From Planococcus plakortidis (GTDB taxonomy: Bacteria; Bacillota; Bacilli; Bacillales_A; Planococcaceae): a stretch of 64,000 nt of DNA. The stretch covers positions 3,192,501-3,256,500 of the forward strand of contig NZ_CP016539.2 of the NCBI RefSeq assembly GCF_001687605.2, in the 5' to 3' direction. Made by a program: the position numbers and the translations under genes. This document shows, one piece after another, positions 17,981 through 27,514 of this stretch. The notes beneath the pieces were generated by a model that made no database searches, had not been told where the DNA came from, and was given only the letters and a program-made list of their open reading frames with translations. Position 1 is the stretch's first letter. The number at the start of each line of letters is the position of its first letter.

Positions 17981-18550
17981 ATGTCTTTGATCGGAAAAGA
18001 AATCCAACCATTTAACGCGTCGGCTTACCAGGCGGCAAGCGGTGAATTCATCGAGGTCACGGAAGAAAGCATGAAAGGCCAATGGAGCGTCGTGTGCTTC
18101 TACCCGGCAGATTTCACGTTCGTTTGCCCAACTGAACTTGAGGACCTCCAAAGCCAATACGCAACATTGAAAGAGCTTGGCGTGGAAGTATACTCTGTTT
18201 CTACAGACACTCACTTCACTCACAAAGCTTGGCACGACCACTCAGATGCAATCGGCAAAATCGAATACACGATGATCGGCGACCCGTCGCAGCGCATCTC
18301 ACGCGGATTCGACGTTCTTAACGAAGAAGAAGGCCTTGCACAGCGCGGCACATTCATCGTTGACCCGGACGGCATTGTCCAAGCTGCAGAAATCAACGCA
18401 GACGGCATCGGCCGCGACGCCAGCACGCTGGTCGGCAAAATCAAAGCGGCACAATACGTGCGCAACAACCCAGGCGAAGTATGCCCGGCTAAATGGGAAG
18501 AAGGCGGCGACACATTGAAGCCAAGCCTTGACCTCGTAGGCAAAATTTAA
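17981..18550 (+). CDS. ahpC: Alkyl hydroperoxide reductase subunit C (2-Cys peroxiredoxin)
   Basis: Thiol peroxidase that reduces hydrogen peroxide, organic peroxides and peroxynitrite, using AhpF as reductant. It has 189 residues, standard for AhpC. The peroxidatic Cys49 is in [12 protein letters not shown] and the resolving Cys168 in [11 protein letters not shown] 17981 follows CAGGAGG; an upstream in-frame ATG at 17942 has no site. The ahpF start lies only 12 bases after the stop. The promoter carries a strong PerR box. Confidence 0.97.
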   Translation: MSLIGKEIQPFNASAYQAASGEFIEVTEESMKGQWSVVCFYPADFTFVCPTELEDLQSQYATLKELGVEVYSVSTDTHFTHKAWHDHSDAIGKIEYTMIGDPSQRISRGFDVLNEEEGLAQRGTFIVDPDGIVQAAEINADGIGRDASTLVGKIKAAQYVRNNPGEVCPAKWEEGGDTLKPSLDLVGKI

Positions 18551-18562
18551 GGAGTTTTGACG

Positions 18563-20110
18563 ATGATACTAGATGCGCAAATCAAAGCACAATTAAAGCA
18601 ATACTTGCAGCTATTGGAAGGCGACGTGCTGCTCCAAGTGAGTGCCGGATCCGATAAGGTATCAACCGATATGATCGATTTGGTGGAAGAACTATCCGCC
18701 ATGTCTCCGCGCATTCAAATGGAGCGCGCGGAGCTCGAGCGCACGCCGAGCTTTAGCGTCACCCGCCCTGGCGAAGATATGGGCATCACGTTCGCCGGCA
18801 TCCCGCTCGGCCACGAGTTCACGTCACTCGTACTTGCTTTGCTTCAAGTGAGCGGGCGGGCCCCGAAAGCCGACCCAAAAACGATGGACCAAATCAAAGC
18901 GCTCGACGGCACGTATCACTTCGAGTCGTATATCAGCCTGAGCTGCCAGAACTGCCCGGAAGTCGTGCAATCACTCAATTTGATGAGCGTCCTCAACCCG
19001 AATATCACGCACACGATGATCGACGGCGCTGCATTCAAAGAAGAAGTTGAAAGCAAAGACATCATGGCCGTTCCGACAGTCTTCTTGAACGGCGAATCGT
19101 TTTCAAGCGGTCGCATGTCGCTTGAGGAATTGCTGGCAAAACTCGGCAGCGCACCGGATGCGTCCGAATTCGAAGGCAAAGAACCGTTTGACGTGCTCGT
19201 TGTCGGCGGCGGGCCGGCTGGTGCCAGCGCGGCGATCTATGCGGCGCGTAAAGGTATCCGCACCGGCATCGTCGCGGAGCGTTTCGGCGGCCAGGTGATG
19301 GATACCTTGAGCATCGAGAACTTCGTCAGCGTCAAGCATACGGAAGGCCCGAAATTTGCGGCCAGCCTCGAAGAGCATGTGAAGGAATACGACATCGACC
19401 TCATGAACCTGCAGCGTGCGAAACGCTTGGAGAAAAAAGATTTGTTCGAGCTTGAACTTGAAAACGGCGCTGTCGTCAAAGGCAAGACCGTCATTCTCTC
19501 GACAGGAGCCCGCTGGCGCAACATCGGCGTCCCTGGCGAAGAAGAATTCAAGAACAAGGGTGTTGCGTATTGCCCGCATTGCGACGGCCCGCTATTTGCC
19601 GGCAAAGACGTCGCGGTCATCGGCGGCGGCAACTCCGGCGTGGAAGCGGCGATCGACCTTGCAGGCATCACGAACCACGTGACGGTGCTGGAATACAACG
19701 CAGAGCTTAAAGCGGATTCCGTTTTGCAGGACCGCCTGAAGAGCTTGCCGAACGTTACGGTCTTGACGAATGCCCGCACACAGGAAATCACCGGCACCGA
19801 TAAAGTGAACGGCATTTCCTATATCGACCTCCAAACCGGCGAAGAAAAGCATGTCGAACTATCCGGCGTCTTCGTCCAAATCGGCCTCGTGCCAAACACC
19901 GACTGGCTCGGTGACTTCGTTGAGCGCACTCCGCACGGCGAGATCGTCATCGACCAGCGCGGCGCCACGAATATGCCGGGCGTGTTCGCGGCAGGCGACT
20001 GCACGAACATCCCATACAAGCAGATCATCATTTCGATGGGCTCTGGCGCGACGGCTTCACTGAGCGCGTTCGACCATCTCATCCGAAGCGATATCCCTGT
20101 TTTGGTGTAA
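18563..20110 (+). CDS. ahpF: Alkyl hydroperoxide reductase subunit F
   Basis: NADH-dependent flavoprotein disulfide reductase that recycles AhpC, 515 residues. The N-terminal double thioredoxin fold holds Cys128 and Cys131 (SCQNCPE). The FAD site is [12 protein letters not shown] near 213-224. The TrxB-like redox pair is Cys337/Cys340 (YCPHCDG), and the NADH site follows ([12 protein letters not shown]). ATG 18563 has AAGGAG 8 bases upstream; a TTG two codons earlier is less likely. A strong terminator follows. Confidence 0.96.
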   Translation: MILDAQIKAQLKQYLQLLEGDVLLQVSAGSDKVSTDMIDLVEELSAMSPRIQMERAELERTPSFSVTRPGEDMGITFAGIPLGHEFTSLVLALLQVSGRAPKADPKTMDQIKALDGTYHFESYISLSCQNCPEVVQSLNLMSVLNPNITHTMIDGAAFKEEVESKDIMAVPTVFLNGESFSSGRMSLEELLAKLGSAPDASEFEGKEPFDVLVVGGGPAGASAAIYAARKGIRTGIVAERFGGQVMDTLSIENFVSVKHTEGPKFAASLEEHVKEYDIDLMNLQRAKRLEKKDLFELELENGAVVKGKTVILSTGARWRNIGVPGEEEFKNKGVAYCPHCDGPLFAGKDVAVIGGGNSGVEAAIDLAGITNHVTVLEYNAELKADSVLQDRLKSLPNVTVLTNARTQEITGTDKVNGISYIDLQTGEEKHVELSGVFVQIGLVPNTDWLGDFVERTPHGEIVIDQRGATNMPGVFAAGDCTNIPYKQIIISMGSGATASLSAFDHLIRSDIPVLV

Positions 20111-20117
20111 TCAATAT

Positions 20118-20159
20118 AAAAGGACTGCAGAAGAGATTTTTCTCTTCGCAGTCCTTTTT
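20118..20159 (+). terminator. ahpCF terminator
   Basis: AAAAGGACTGC pairs with GCAGTCCTTTTT, with an inner AGAAGAG/CTCTTC extension, ending in five T. Confidence 0.92.
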
Positions 20160-20209
20160 GTGTTCAAAAGAAATGGCAGATATCCAATGCAACGGTCGCT
20201 TTCAGCCGC

Positions 20210-20692
20210 CTATTGCTTCGCTTCGTACAAGCGCCGGTGAAGCTCATGCACCTGTTCTGCAAGTTCCGGCACCGGCCCGTCGACGTCCGGGTCGTTCAGG
20301 ATTTCCGCGATGGACAGATTGCGGACAGGTGAAGGCTCGGCGCCGAGCTCTTTCATCCATTCGCCCAATTGCTTTGACGAACTGGCATAGACGATGCGGC
20401 CGAGCCCGACCCAGCCATGCGCCGCCGCGCACATCGGGCAATGCTCGCCGGACGTATAGACAGTCGCTGTCGCCCGTTCACCCGATGCCAGATGTTCCGC
20501 CGCCCAGCGCGCGATCGCGAATTCCGGATGCTGCGTATGGTCGCCTGATGCCACGTGGTTATGGTCCTCGAACAGCACCTCCCCCTGTGCCGACACAAGA
20601 ACCGAACCAAACGGCTCGTCGCCTTTTTCCAGCGCCTGCTCGGCGAGTTCGACGCAGCGCTTCAAATAGTGTAGATCGGTTTCAGTAATCAT
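20210..20692 (-). CDS. Nucleoside/guanine deaminase, cytidine-deaminase superfamily
   Basis: Zinc deaminase of 160 residues. The zinc site is HPEFAI (the usual HAE variant; His and catalytic Glu near 56-58) with HCPMC near 84-88, which gives both cysteines. The length and second half (VYASSSKQLGEW) fit the guanine deaminase/nucleoside deaminase group rather than tRNA-specific TadA. The base deaminated cannot be told from the sequence. ATG 20692 follows AAAGGAGGAG. Monocistronic and convergent with ahpF. Confidence 0.85.
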   Translation of the reverse strand: MITETDLHYLKRCVELAEQALEKGDEPFGSVLVSAQGEVLFEDHNHVASGDHTQHPEFAIARWAAEHLASGERATATVYTSGEHCPMCAAAHGWVGLGRIVYASSSKQLGEWMKELGAEPSPVRNLSIAEILNDPDVDGPVPELAEQVHELHRRLYEAKQ

Positions 20693-20784
20693 TAGCGGCT
20701 CCTCCTTTTGTGTCCCCGTGGCTTGCCTACGAGGAATTTACCCGTTCGGCATTCTGCATAAGCGCAACCATTCGAACAAAGCTT

Positions 20785-21972
20785 CTACTCCAATTCTTCC
20801 TCCGCCAACAACTTGAACCCTTCCACGACCGTATCCTCTTCGACTTCGATCAGGATGCAGCGGCGGCCATTGTAATTGACTTGTTTGACGTAACGTAAGT
20901 CTTCGGGGCCGATCTTGATTTCGGCGACTTTCGTGTTGATCTTGATCGATTTGGAACCGTATTTCGGTACGATGTGGCTCGCTTTCATCTCGTACTGGCG
21001 GTCATCGGTCACTTGCTGGAACGCCTGCTCCACTTTCTCGGTGCTGATGTCTTTGATGCCGCTCGCCTTCAGGACACGTTCGACTTCCTTGGAGTCGAGC
21101 ATCGGTGCCGGCTCGTCTTCGTCTTCCGCTTCCACTTCGAGCAGGCTGTTGATTTCGTCGTAGACGCCCGCAAGCGTTCTCGAATTGACTTCATCGCCGA
21201 TCACCTGCTTGACGATTTCTTCAAAGACCACTTTATCGTCTTCTGCGGTGGTAATTTCGTCGCCATTCAACACATTTTCGATAAACTGGAAATCGGGCTT
21301 ATTGGCTTTTGCTGCGGAATACAGGATACGGTTGACGTCTGCGGCGTTGTTCGTGAAGCTCGGGAACAGGAACCCGCCGACGGGAGACGACAGCTTGATG
21401 ACCGGGTCCGCCATGATGTTCGACTTGAATTCCTTTTCGATGAAATCAAACACCAGCGACGATTTCGGCAGTTCGGTCTGGTTCATGCTGCCGAGGACGA
21501 ACGGCGTCGTGTATACTTCGTCGCGCAGCGCAGTTTCCGTCTCGTCCACCTCGCGTTTCGTCGTCTTGAAATACGTGCCGCGGATGAACGTGATGACCAT
21601 GTCTTTCTCGTATGGCGTCTCTTCGACCATCTTCAAGGCGACGCGCTGCATATTGTCTTTCCAGCCTTCCGCATCGTCCGCATGTAGCCCTTCGTAGAGC
21701 AACGTCTGCGTATGGTCCACCTGCCCTTCTTCGGGGCGCTGGAACTTCACTTCGAACAGCTTGATGTCGAGCTTGCCCGCGAGCACTTTCTTAAAATTGG
21801 CCAAGAACAGCTCTTGCTGCTCCCGGTCGAGCAAGGAAAACGAGCGGCTTTCCTCGTGGAAGATCTCGCTTGTGTCCTGTTTGATATATACATTGTAAAT
21901 CTCGGCGATTTTCAGTAAATCCGTCTCCAGCTTGAACTGCTTGCGGATCTCGGCAATGTCTTTTTTGTTCAT
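20785..21972 (-). CDS. DUF4317 family protein
   Basis: A 395-residue soluble acidic protein of the DUF4317 family; no biochemical role is known to me. It begins MNKKDIAEIRKQFKLE with alternating charged helices, and no signal peptide or membrane segment is seen. I chose ATG 21972 because GGGAG lies upstream; the 21 extra residues of the longer frame look non-native. Convergence and spacing give no clear partner. Confidence 0.85.
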   Translation of the reverse strand: MNKKDIAEIRKQFKLETDLLKIAEIYNVYIKQDTSEIFHEESRSFSLLDREQQELFLANFKKVLAGKLDIKLFEVKFQRPEEGQVDHTQTLLYEGLHADDAEGWKDNMQRVALKMVEETPYEKDMVITFIRGTYFKTTKREVDETETALRDEVYTTPFVLGSMNQTELPKSSLVFDFIEKEFKSNIMADPVIKLSSPVGGFLFPSFTNNAADVNRILYSAAKANKPDFQFIENVLNGDEITTAEDDKVVFEEIVKQVIGDEVNSRTLAGVYDEINSLLEVEAEDEDEPAPMLDSKEVERVLKASGIKDISTEKVEQAFQQVTDDRQYEMKASHIVPKYGSKSIKINTKVAEIKIGPEDLRYVKQVNYNGRRCILIEVEEDTVVEGFKLLAEEELE

Positions 21973-22013
21973 TTCTATTTCCAACTCCCAGCTAGTAGAA
22001 TCCATGTTCGTAC

Positions 22014-22055
22014 AAAAAAAGAGTATCCAAGCCAATTCGCTTTGGACACTCTTTT
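22014..22055 (-). terminator. Terminator between the AEC transporter and DUF4317 genes
   Basis: AAAAGAGTATCCAAG pairs with CTTTGGACACTCTTTT with one mismatch. On the minus strand it is followed by seven T. Confidence 0.88.
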
Positions 22056-22112
22056 ATTATAACAAGAATTCGACAGGATACCGGGATTGCCCCTTATGGA
22101 TTTCTACAGTTT

Positions 22113-23018
22113 CTATAGAAAAAGCAGCAATGCCGGAATCGTGACGATGCTTGCCAAAGTGCTGACGAACATCGCGCTCGACACCATATCCGGGTTCATA
22201 TTGAACTTCATGGCCAACAGTGTCGTCGTGGCAGCCGCCGGAGTCGCCGCGGAAATAAGCAGCACTTTTGCTTCGAGTGACCCTGCCGGATAGAGCCAGG
22301 CCAACAGCCCGAACGCGATGGCCGGGAACGCGACCAATTTCAGCACGGCCGCCGTCCCGATGAACTTCAGCACGGTCTTGATCTGGATCGATGCCAAGGT
22401 AATGCCGAGCAGCGTCAACAGCACCGGCACGGCCGCCTGCCCAAGTAAGCCCGTCGCATTGCCGAGCGCCTCGGGGATCGCAATGTCCGTTATTTTCAGA
22501 ACCAGCCCGATCGTGATGGCAATAAACCCAGGCATGCGGATGATGGTAATGAAAATCGCCTTCTTCGACACATCGGCATGGTTTGAAGCGTAAAAGATGC
22601 CAGCCGAATTCATCAGCAAAGATTGCATGACGACATAAATGATCGCAATCGCCATCCCCTCGTCCCCAAAGGCGAACAACACAATCGGCAAGCCGTAATT
22701 CCCGGTGTTCGGAAACGCGCTCGCGAGCATCATCGTATTGCGGTACGACAGATCCCACCCAAATACGATGCCGAGAAGCTTAATCAGCATCGCAAACAGG
22801 GCGAACAACAACACCGCAAACAGCACAATTTTCCCCAAATCGCCCAAATCCAGCGAAGACGTCGTGACGGAATGGAAAAACAAGGCCGGGCTGAACACGT
22901 AGATGCACAAATCCGACACCGGCTTCTTTTCGATGTCCATGAACCGGCCGATAAAAAAGCCGATGCCGAGCAAGATAAAGACCGGCAAAATGACATTGAT
23001 GATTTCACTGACAATCAC
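22113..23018 (-). CDS. AEC-family (auxin efflux carrier) transporter, possible malate/organic-acid carrier
   Basis: Integral membrane protein of 301 residues with about ten helices in two halves. The family pattern GNYGLPI is near residue 80, and an ATTTLLAMKF-like segment lies near the end. Bacterial members such as MleP-like carriers move malate or malonate. GTG 23018 is preferred because GGAGA lies about 9 bases upstream; GTG 23027 would be too close to it. It sits just downstream of a 2-hydroxycarboxylate transporter gene on the same strand, supporting an organic-acid role. Confidence 0.85.
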   Translation of the reverse strand: MIVSEIINVILPVFILLGIGFFIGRFMDIEKKPVSDLCIYVFSPALFFHSVTTSSLDLGDLGKIVLFAVLLFALFAMLIKLLGIVFGWDLSYRNTMMLASAFPNTGNYGLPIVLFAFGDEGMAIAIIYVVMQSLLMNSAGIFYASNHADVSKKAIFITIIRMPGFIAITIGLVLKITDIAIPEALGNATGLLGQAAVPVLLTLLGITLASIQIKTVLKFIGTAAVLKLVAFPAIAFGLLAWLYPAGSLEAKVLLISAATPAAATTTLLAMKFNMNPDMVSSAMFVSTLASIVTIPALLLFL

Positions 23019-23079
23019 GGCGCTCACTCTCCATCAGAAAGAGGGAAAGGATTTCTCCCCTCCCCCAAAATTTGATTCA

Positions 23080-24387
23080 TCAAATGAAAAACGGTATAAA
23101 TACACTGGCCAATAATAAGATCAACGCGCCGCCGAGACGGGAGGAAATTTGCGCAAATGGCATCAATTCCATGCGTCTTGCTGCAGACAGTACCGCAACA
23201 TCGCCCGTTCCGCCCATATTCGCCATACATAGCCCTGCTGTGATGGCAGCTTCGATCGGGTAGAAGCCCATGAACTTCCCGACCACGCCGGAACCGATGA
23301 CGGCACCGATGACGACCGCCAAGACGATAAGGACATATTGTATGCTCAAGGCATTCAGCACGGCTTCGAGATCCGTATACGCGACCCCGATGCCCACTAG
23401 CAAGGCGTTGGTCCAGTTGCGCGCCACGAACTCATACCACTGGCTCGCGCCTTCTACAATAATTTCCGGCATGACATTGGCGACTTTCAGCGCTGCCACC
23501 AAAATAATCATGATGGCATACGGGTGAAGCGGGATGAAGTCGCCCAATATATTCCCTAGAATATAGAACGACACAGCAGCCAAGACCCCGATGCCCATTT
23601 TCGCCAAATCGTAGCTCGGCGTTTCTTTTTTCTCGTAATGGAAATTGCGGATCAGCTGGCCATTCCCCGTCAAGCTCGGGTATTTATTGCCGATCATGTT
23701 CAAGACACTCGCCAAGATGATCGCGAAAACATTCCCGAGCGCCAAGGCCGGCACTAAAATCGACAGGTAATACCCGGGTTCATTGCCAAGCATTTCTGAA
23801 TACACTTGGGACATCGGCACAGCGCCTGCGCCCATGCCGCCGCCCATGATCGGCATGGCGATGACGAGCACCGCTTCCTGGACGCTGAACCCTAATACCA
23901 TCCCGACCAACGCAGCCAGGCCAACCGCCCCTGCCACCGCAGCAAGCAATGGCAAGGCGTAGCGAACGCCCGCTTTCACCAGGATCTTCGATTCCATCCC
24001 CAAAATACTGCCCGTAATCAATGCCGCAATATAGAAGTTGAGGAAATCGCCGTCTTTCATGAATTCCGTAATCCCCGCCGTCGTGCTTTCCGGCATAAGA
24101 CCACTATAGACCATATAAGCGGATCCGAAAATAGCGACGATCGCGCCGCCTCCGAGGAACGTGCGGACGATCGGCATATGATTGCCGAACCAGCCCAATA
24201 ATTCGCCGAGCACCATGGTGATGAGCAACGCGCCGATCATGCCGGCCGGCAAGTTTTCGGTATACATCGCATACAGCGCAATGACCGCGAACACCCCAAA
24301 CCAGAGGAATGGCATATTGAAAATCGTGAATTTGTCTTTCAAACTTCTCGCCGGCAGCTGCGGCGGGATCTTATTTGTTTCCTTCAT
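23080..24387 (-). CDS. 2-hydroxycarboxylate transporter (MaeN/CitS-like sodium symporter)
   Basis: Membrane symporter of 435 residues from the 2-HCT family, expected to take up malate or citrate with sodium. The two signature Gly-rich re-entrant loops are visible: MGGGMGAGAVPMS near residue 181 and ANMGGTGDVAVLS near 399. About eleven helices. The neighbouring DcuS/CitA-type kinase and regulator recall B. subtilis malKR next to maeN, so Na+/malate symport is the best guess. GAGGTG precedes ATG 24387. A cre-like site lies upstream. Confidence 0.9.
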   Translation of the reverse strand: MKETNKIPPQLPARSLKDKFTIFNMPFLWFGVFAVIALYAMYTENLPAGMIGALLITMVLGELLGWFGNHMPIVRTFLGGGAIVAIFGSAYMVYSGLMPESTTAGITEFMKDGDFLNFYIAALITGSILGMESKILVKAGVRYALPLLAAVAGAVGLAALVGMVLGFSVQEAVLVIAMPIMGGGMGAGAVPMSQVYSEMLGNEPGYYLSILVPALALGNVFAIILASVLNMIGNKYPSLTGNGQLIRNFHYEKKETPSYDLAKMGIGVLAAVSFYILGNILGDFIPLHPYAIMIILVAALKVANVMPEIIVEGASQWYEFVARNWTNALLVGIGVAYTDLEAVLNALSIQYVLIVLAVVIGAVIGSGVVGKFMGFYPIEAAITAGLCMANMGGTGDVAVLSAARRMELMPFAQISSRLGGALILLLASVFIPFFI

Positions 24388-24424
24388 CGTTGGACACCTC
24401 GTTTTCTTGAGCTTCGCGCTTTTT

Positions 24425-24438
24425 GGTAAGCGCTTTCA
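24425..24438. promoter_or_regulatory. CcpA cre-like site upstream of the 2-HCT transporter
   Basis: GGTAAGCGCTTTCA matches 13 of 14 positions of TGWAANCGNTNWCA, 38 bases upstream of the transporter start. Carbon-catabolite control of carboxylate uptake is biologically sensible but unproven. Confidence 0.5.
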
Positions 24439-24507
24439 CTGTATTTCATATTTTAGACAAATTTCAGACAACTTCTAGCTTATGAAAGTATTGGTTTTAT
24501 TGTAATT

Positions 24508-24536
24508 AAAAAAAGCAGCCGCATTGGCTGCTTTTT
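24508..24536 (-). terminator. Terminator beyond repeat A1
   Basis: AAAAAGCAGCC/GGCTGCTTTTT with a five-base loop and a T-run on the minus strand. It is the first terminator after the response-regulator gene, 280 bases past its stop. Confidence 0.88.
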
Positions 24537-24553
24537 GTGGGGTGTTGAGAAAT

Positions 24554-24766
24554 CGTATTTTCCGAAGCTTATTGCTCGCTTTCCACGGGCTCGCGCCCGA
24601 GCCTCCTCAGCTGCTATCGAAAACCCGCTTGCTCCCACATCTGCCAGCAGATGCGTCGCAAATGAATGCGCTCAGTGAAGCTTCGCTCATTCATTGCTTG
24701 CGGGGTCTCGGTCGTCTCGCTATTCCGTTGGAGTCGAGCAAACGCTTCTCCAAACACTCAGACATC
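24554..24766 (-). repeat. Intergenic repeat A1 (with nested hairpin module)
   Basis: About 210 bp shared with copies at 27.3 and 55.4 kb: a CGTATTTTCCGAAGCTTAT start, GCTCGCTTTCC, GAGCCTCCTC, GCGGGGTCTC, GGAGTCGAGC and a CGCTTCTCCAAA end. Internal complementary segments imply a folded RNA or a MITE-like element. An extra 65-bp two-hairpin segment lies at 24631-24695. Confidence 0.85.
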
Positions 24767-24817
24767 TCACTGAACTTCTTTAATGAATTAATGTTTTCCG
24801 AAGCTCGATCCTCACTT

Positions 24818-25534
24818 TCAAAGATAAGGATCGAGACGATTAGCGTTTTCCGGGGCTAAACGGTATTGATAGATGGGCCGGCCGACGCCGTAGGTCAAGT
24901 CTTCCTGCAAATAGCCGATGGCGCTGAGGAATTTCAAGTATTTCCGGACGGAGACCCGGGAAATTTGTGCCGACTGCGCCAGTTCATCTGTTGAAAACAC
25001 TACAGCTTCGTTCGACAGGATCACTTGCTGGATGGTCTGCAGCGTCGCTTTCGTCAGCCCTTTTGGCAATGATTGCACCGTCGTTGACGGACTAACGGAT
25101 GGCTGTTTTCTACCAAGCAGGCTGTCGATTTCCTGCTGGCTGATTTGTTTATTGGCGTGCAGCTTATGGAAATTGCTTTGGTATTGCAGCAACGCTTCCT
25201 GGAAACGGCTGAACTCGAACGGCTTGATCAAATAATCGGATGCCCCGAGCCTTAAGGCGTGCTGGATTTGCTGGATTTCAGAGGCCGCCGTGATCAGGAT
25301 GACATCGAGGTCCTGCTGTTGTTCACGGAGCATCTGCAAAAATTCGATGCCGGTCAGCCCGGGCATGTGGATGTCGAGCAATACCAAATCGATGTCCGAC
25401 TCCGCCAGGATCGCGATGGCCTGTTGGGCGTTTTCGGCGGCGCCGATCACCGTGAAACCTTCCATCCGCTCGACGAATTGCCGGTTTAAGGCGGCGACCA
25501 TTGGATCATCTTCTACTATCATTACTTTAATCAT
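24818..25534 (-). CDS. Response regulator, CitB/DcuR family (MalR-like)
   Basis: DNA-binding regulator of 238 residues partnered with the kinase just upstream. The receiver domain has the acidic pair EDD near 9-11, the phospho-acceptor Asp in LVLLDIHMPG near 54, and Lys in YLIKPFEF near 104. The C-terminus has a helix-turn-helix (TDELAQSAQISRVSVRKYLK near 190-209), typical of the CitB family. ATG 25534 overlaps the kinase stop by 8 bases. Probable target: the adjacent carboxylate transporter. Confidence 0.92.
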   Translation of the reverse strand: MIKVMIVEDDPMVAALNRQFVERMEGFTVIGAAENAQQAIAILAESDIDLVLLDIHMPGLTGIEFLQMLREQQQDLDVILITAASEIQQIQHALRLGASDYLIKPFEFSRFQEALLQYQSNFHKLHANKQISQQEIDSLLGRKQPSVSPSTTVQSLPKGLTKATLQTIQQVILSNEAVVFSTDELAQSAQISRVSVRKYLKFLSAIGYLQEDLTYGVGRPIYQYRLAPENANRLDPYL

Positions 25535-27140
25535 CTGCTTCCCCCCTTGCTTCATACGGCAGCACCAACTCGAAGGTCGTGCCTTCGTTTTTCTCGGAGG
25601 CCACTTCAATCGAGCCTTCGAGTTTATCTACGCTGTTTTTCACCAAATGCAATCCGAATCCGCGGTGATAGCCTTCCTTGCTGGAAATGCCTTTTTCGAA
25701 CATCGTTTCCTGCAACTCTTCGTCGATGCCCGTTCCTGTATCGCTGATCATAATCGTCAGCAATTCATCAACATAGGAAAATGCGGCGTGAACCCGCCTG
25801 TTTGCGGTCCCTTGGACGTTATCGATCGCATTGTCGGCGACATTGCCGATGATGGTGATCAGTTCGTGCGTGACCGCGGAATCGTCGGGTTTCGGGATAT
25901 CGGTCTCGCAGCTGATCGTAAGCTCCACCTGCGCTTCCCTTGCGAAACTGATTTTTCCGAGGATGAAGCCTGCGAGCACCGGATCCTTGATGGAACGGGT
26001 CACATTGCCGACTTCCACGGCCTGGTGGTCGACCAATTTCGCGATAAACTGCGACACTTGCTCATACTGCTCCATTTTGACCAAGCCAAGCAACACATGC
26101 AATTGATTCATGAATTCGTGCGACTGCGCCCGCAAAGTTTCGGCGTACATTTCGACGCCGGTCAATTGTTCGGCAAGCACATCGATTTCCGTCTTGTCCC
26201 GGAACGTCACCACAGCGCCGATCACTTGGCCATCCACTAATAAAGGCACTTGGTTCGCCAGGATCGCCATTCCATTGAGTTCCTGTTCCTCATCCAGGAC
26301 GGTGCGTTGTTCAACCAGCACACTAGCCGTCACCAGTCCTGGCAGAAATTCGTGAATCTCTTTGCCGATCGGCTCACGGCCCGTGAATCCCGCTTTTTCA
26401 AACAACTCCCTCGCCGACCGGTTGGCAAGCAGGATGCGTGCATGTTGGTCGATCGCGATGACGCCTTCGTAAACGGAATGAAGCATCTGGTTGCGCTCTT
26501 CGTGGATGCGCGCGATTTCGGGAGGTTCCAGCCCGAACAGGCTTTTCTTTATATAACGCGCCAAGAACAATGCGCCGAGGATGCCGAACAGCAATCCGCT
26601 TAATGAGCCGATCCATAGCGTCTGACGGTTTTGCCCGATCGCCGCTTCCACTTCCTCTAAGGAAATGCCGACCGCGACCGCCCCGATTTGATTGCCGGCT
26701 TCATCAAACACCGGCGTGAACGCACGGACCGATTGGCCGAGCGTCCCTTCGGCTCGCGATGTGTATTCCTCGCCTGTTAGCACACGCGCTTCATCGCCCC
26801 CGGCAAATGCCTTGCCGATATTGTCCGGATTCGGGTGCGATTTGCGGATGCCGTCCATGTCCATGACGACGACAAACAACACATCAGCGGCTTGTTGCAC
26901 GGCCAGCGCGTAATCCTGGATATTCGCTTCCGCGGATTCGCTCTCCAAGCCTTCATGAATGACTTGCGACTCTGCGGCGGTCCGGGAAATGCTGACGGCC
27001 TTATCTTCCAATTGTTGCTCGATCCGGTCACCCGACGTATCGGCCACTAACAGATTGGTGATCACGAGCGACACCAATACCACCAATAACACACACAGGA
27101 TAATGACCGTACTCAATTTAAATTGCGATAAAAACGCCAT
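25527..27140 (-). CDS. Sensor histidine kinase, DcuS/CitA family (MalK-like)
   Basis: Membrane sensor of 537 residues. Helix one is near 8-30, followed by an extracytoplasmic PAS-like (PASC) domain, helix two near 170-190, a cytoplasmic PAS domain, the phospho-acceptor His in SHEFMNQLHVLLG, and HATPase motifs (NVADNAIDN; GTGID; GFGLHLV). The family senses external C4-dicarboxylates or citrate. ATG 27140 follows GAGGTG at 7 bases. Transcribed with its regulator; their likely output is the 2-HCT/AEC pair downstream. Confidence 0.93.
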   Translation of the reverse strand: MAFLSQFKLSTVIILCVLLVVLVSLVITNLLVADTSGDRIEQQLEDKAVSISRTAAESQVIHEGLESESAEANIQDYALAVQQAADVLFVVVMDMDGIRKSHPNPDNIGKAFAGGDEARVLTGEEYTSRAEGTLGQSVRAFTPVFDEAGNQIGAVAVGISLEEVEAAIGQNRQTLWIGSLSGLLFGILGALFLARYIKKSLFGLEPPEIARIHEERNQMLHSVYEGVIAIDQHARILLANRSARELFEKAGFTGREPIGKEIHEFLPGLVTASVLVEQRTVLDEEQELNGMAILANQVPLLVDGQVIGAVVTFRDKTEIDVLAEQLTGVEMYAETLRAQSHEFMNQLHVLLGLVKMEQYEQVSQFIAKLVDHQAVEVGNVTRSIKDPVLAGFILGKISFAREAQVELTISCETDIPKPDDSAVTHELITIIGNVADNAIDNVQGTANRRVHAAFSYVDELLTIMISDTGTGIDEELQETMFEKGISSKEGYHRGFGLHLVKNSVDKLEGSIEVASEKNEGTTFELVLPYEARGEADD

Positions 27141-27232
27141 GATGCACCTCATTCTTTACTGCCGGAAAATTGTTGTAAACAGATGTTTCTACTATAAGCC
27201 AAATGCGCCCTAAAGAAAATCGGGGGAAGGAA

Positions 27233-27265
27233 CCAAAAAAGCAGCCGCAATAATTGCAGCTGCTT
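27233..27265 (-). terminator. Terminator beyond repeat A2
   Basis: AAGCAGC/GCTGCTT outside and GCAA/TTGC inside, followed on the minus strand by six T. It lies 250 bases past the NmrA-like gene stop, with repeat A2 in between. Confidence 0.85.
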
Positions 27266-27290
27266 CGCTTGTCGAGAAACTCTAGTTAAT

Positions 27291-27451
27291 CGTATTTTCC
27301 GAAGCTTATCGCTCGCTTTCCGTGGGGCGGGAATCGAGCCTCCTCGTCACTGCGTTCCTGCGGGGTTTCTCAAACCCGCTAGTCCCACAGGAGTCGAGCG
27401 AACGCTTCTCCAAATACTCAGACAGGTCATTGATTACTTAATGTCGCAAAG
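27291..27451 (-). repeat. Intergenic repeat A2 (short form, no nested module)
   Basis: Same ends and order as A1 and A3 but about 65 bp shorter: the segment between CTGCG and TGCGGGGT is only a few bases. It contains GTGGGGCGGG and CCCGCTAGTCCCAC, able to pair. Confidence 0.85.
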
Positions 27452-27514
27452 CTAATCTCTTTTTTACTTATAGCAGATTAAAACCTATTCCACCCTCTGA
27501 AGCCACTTCATGAT

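Noticed and set aside
24953-24965. Half Noc-site CCCGGGAAAT inside the response-regulator gene
   Set aside because: Only one half matches; the left arm lacks ATTT.
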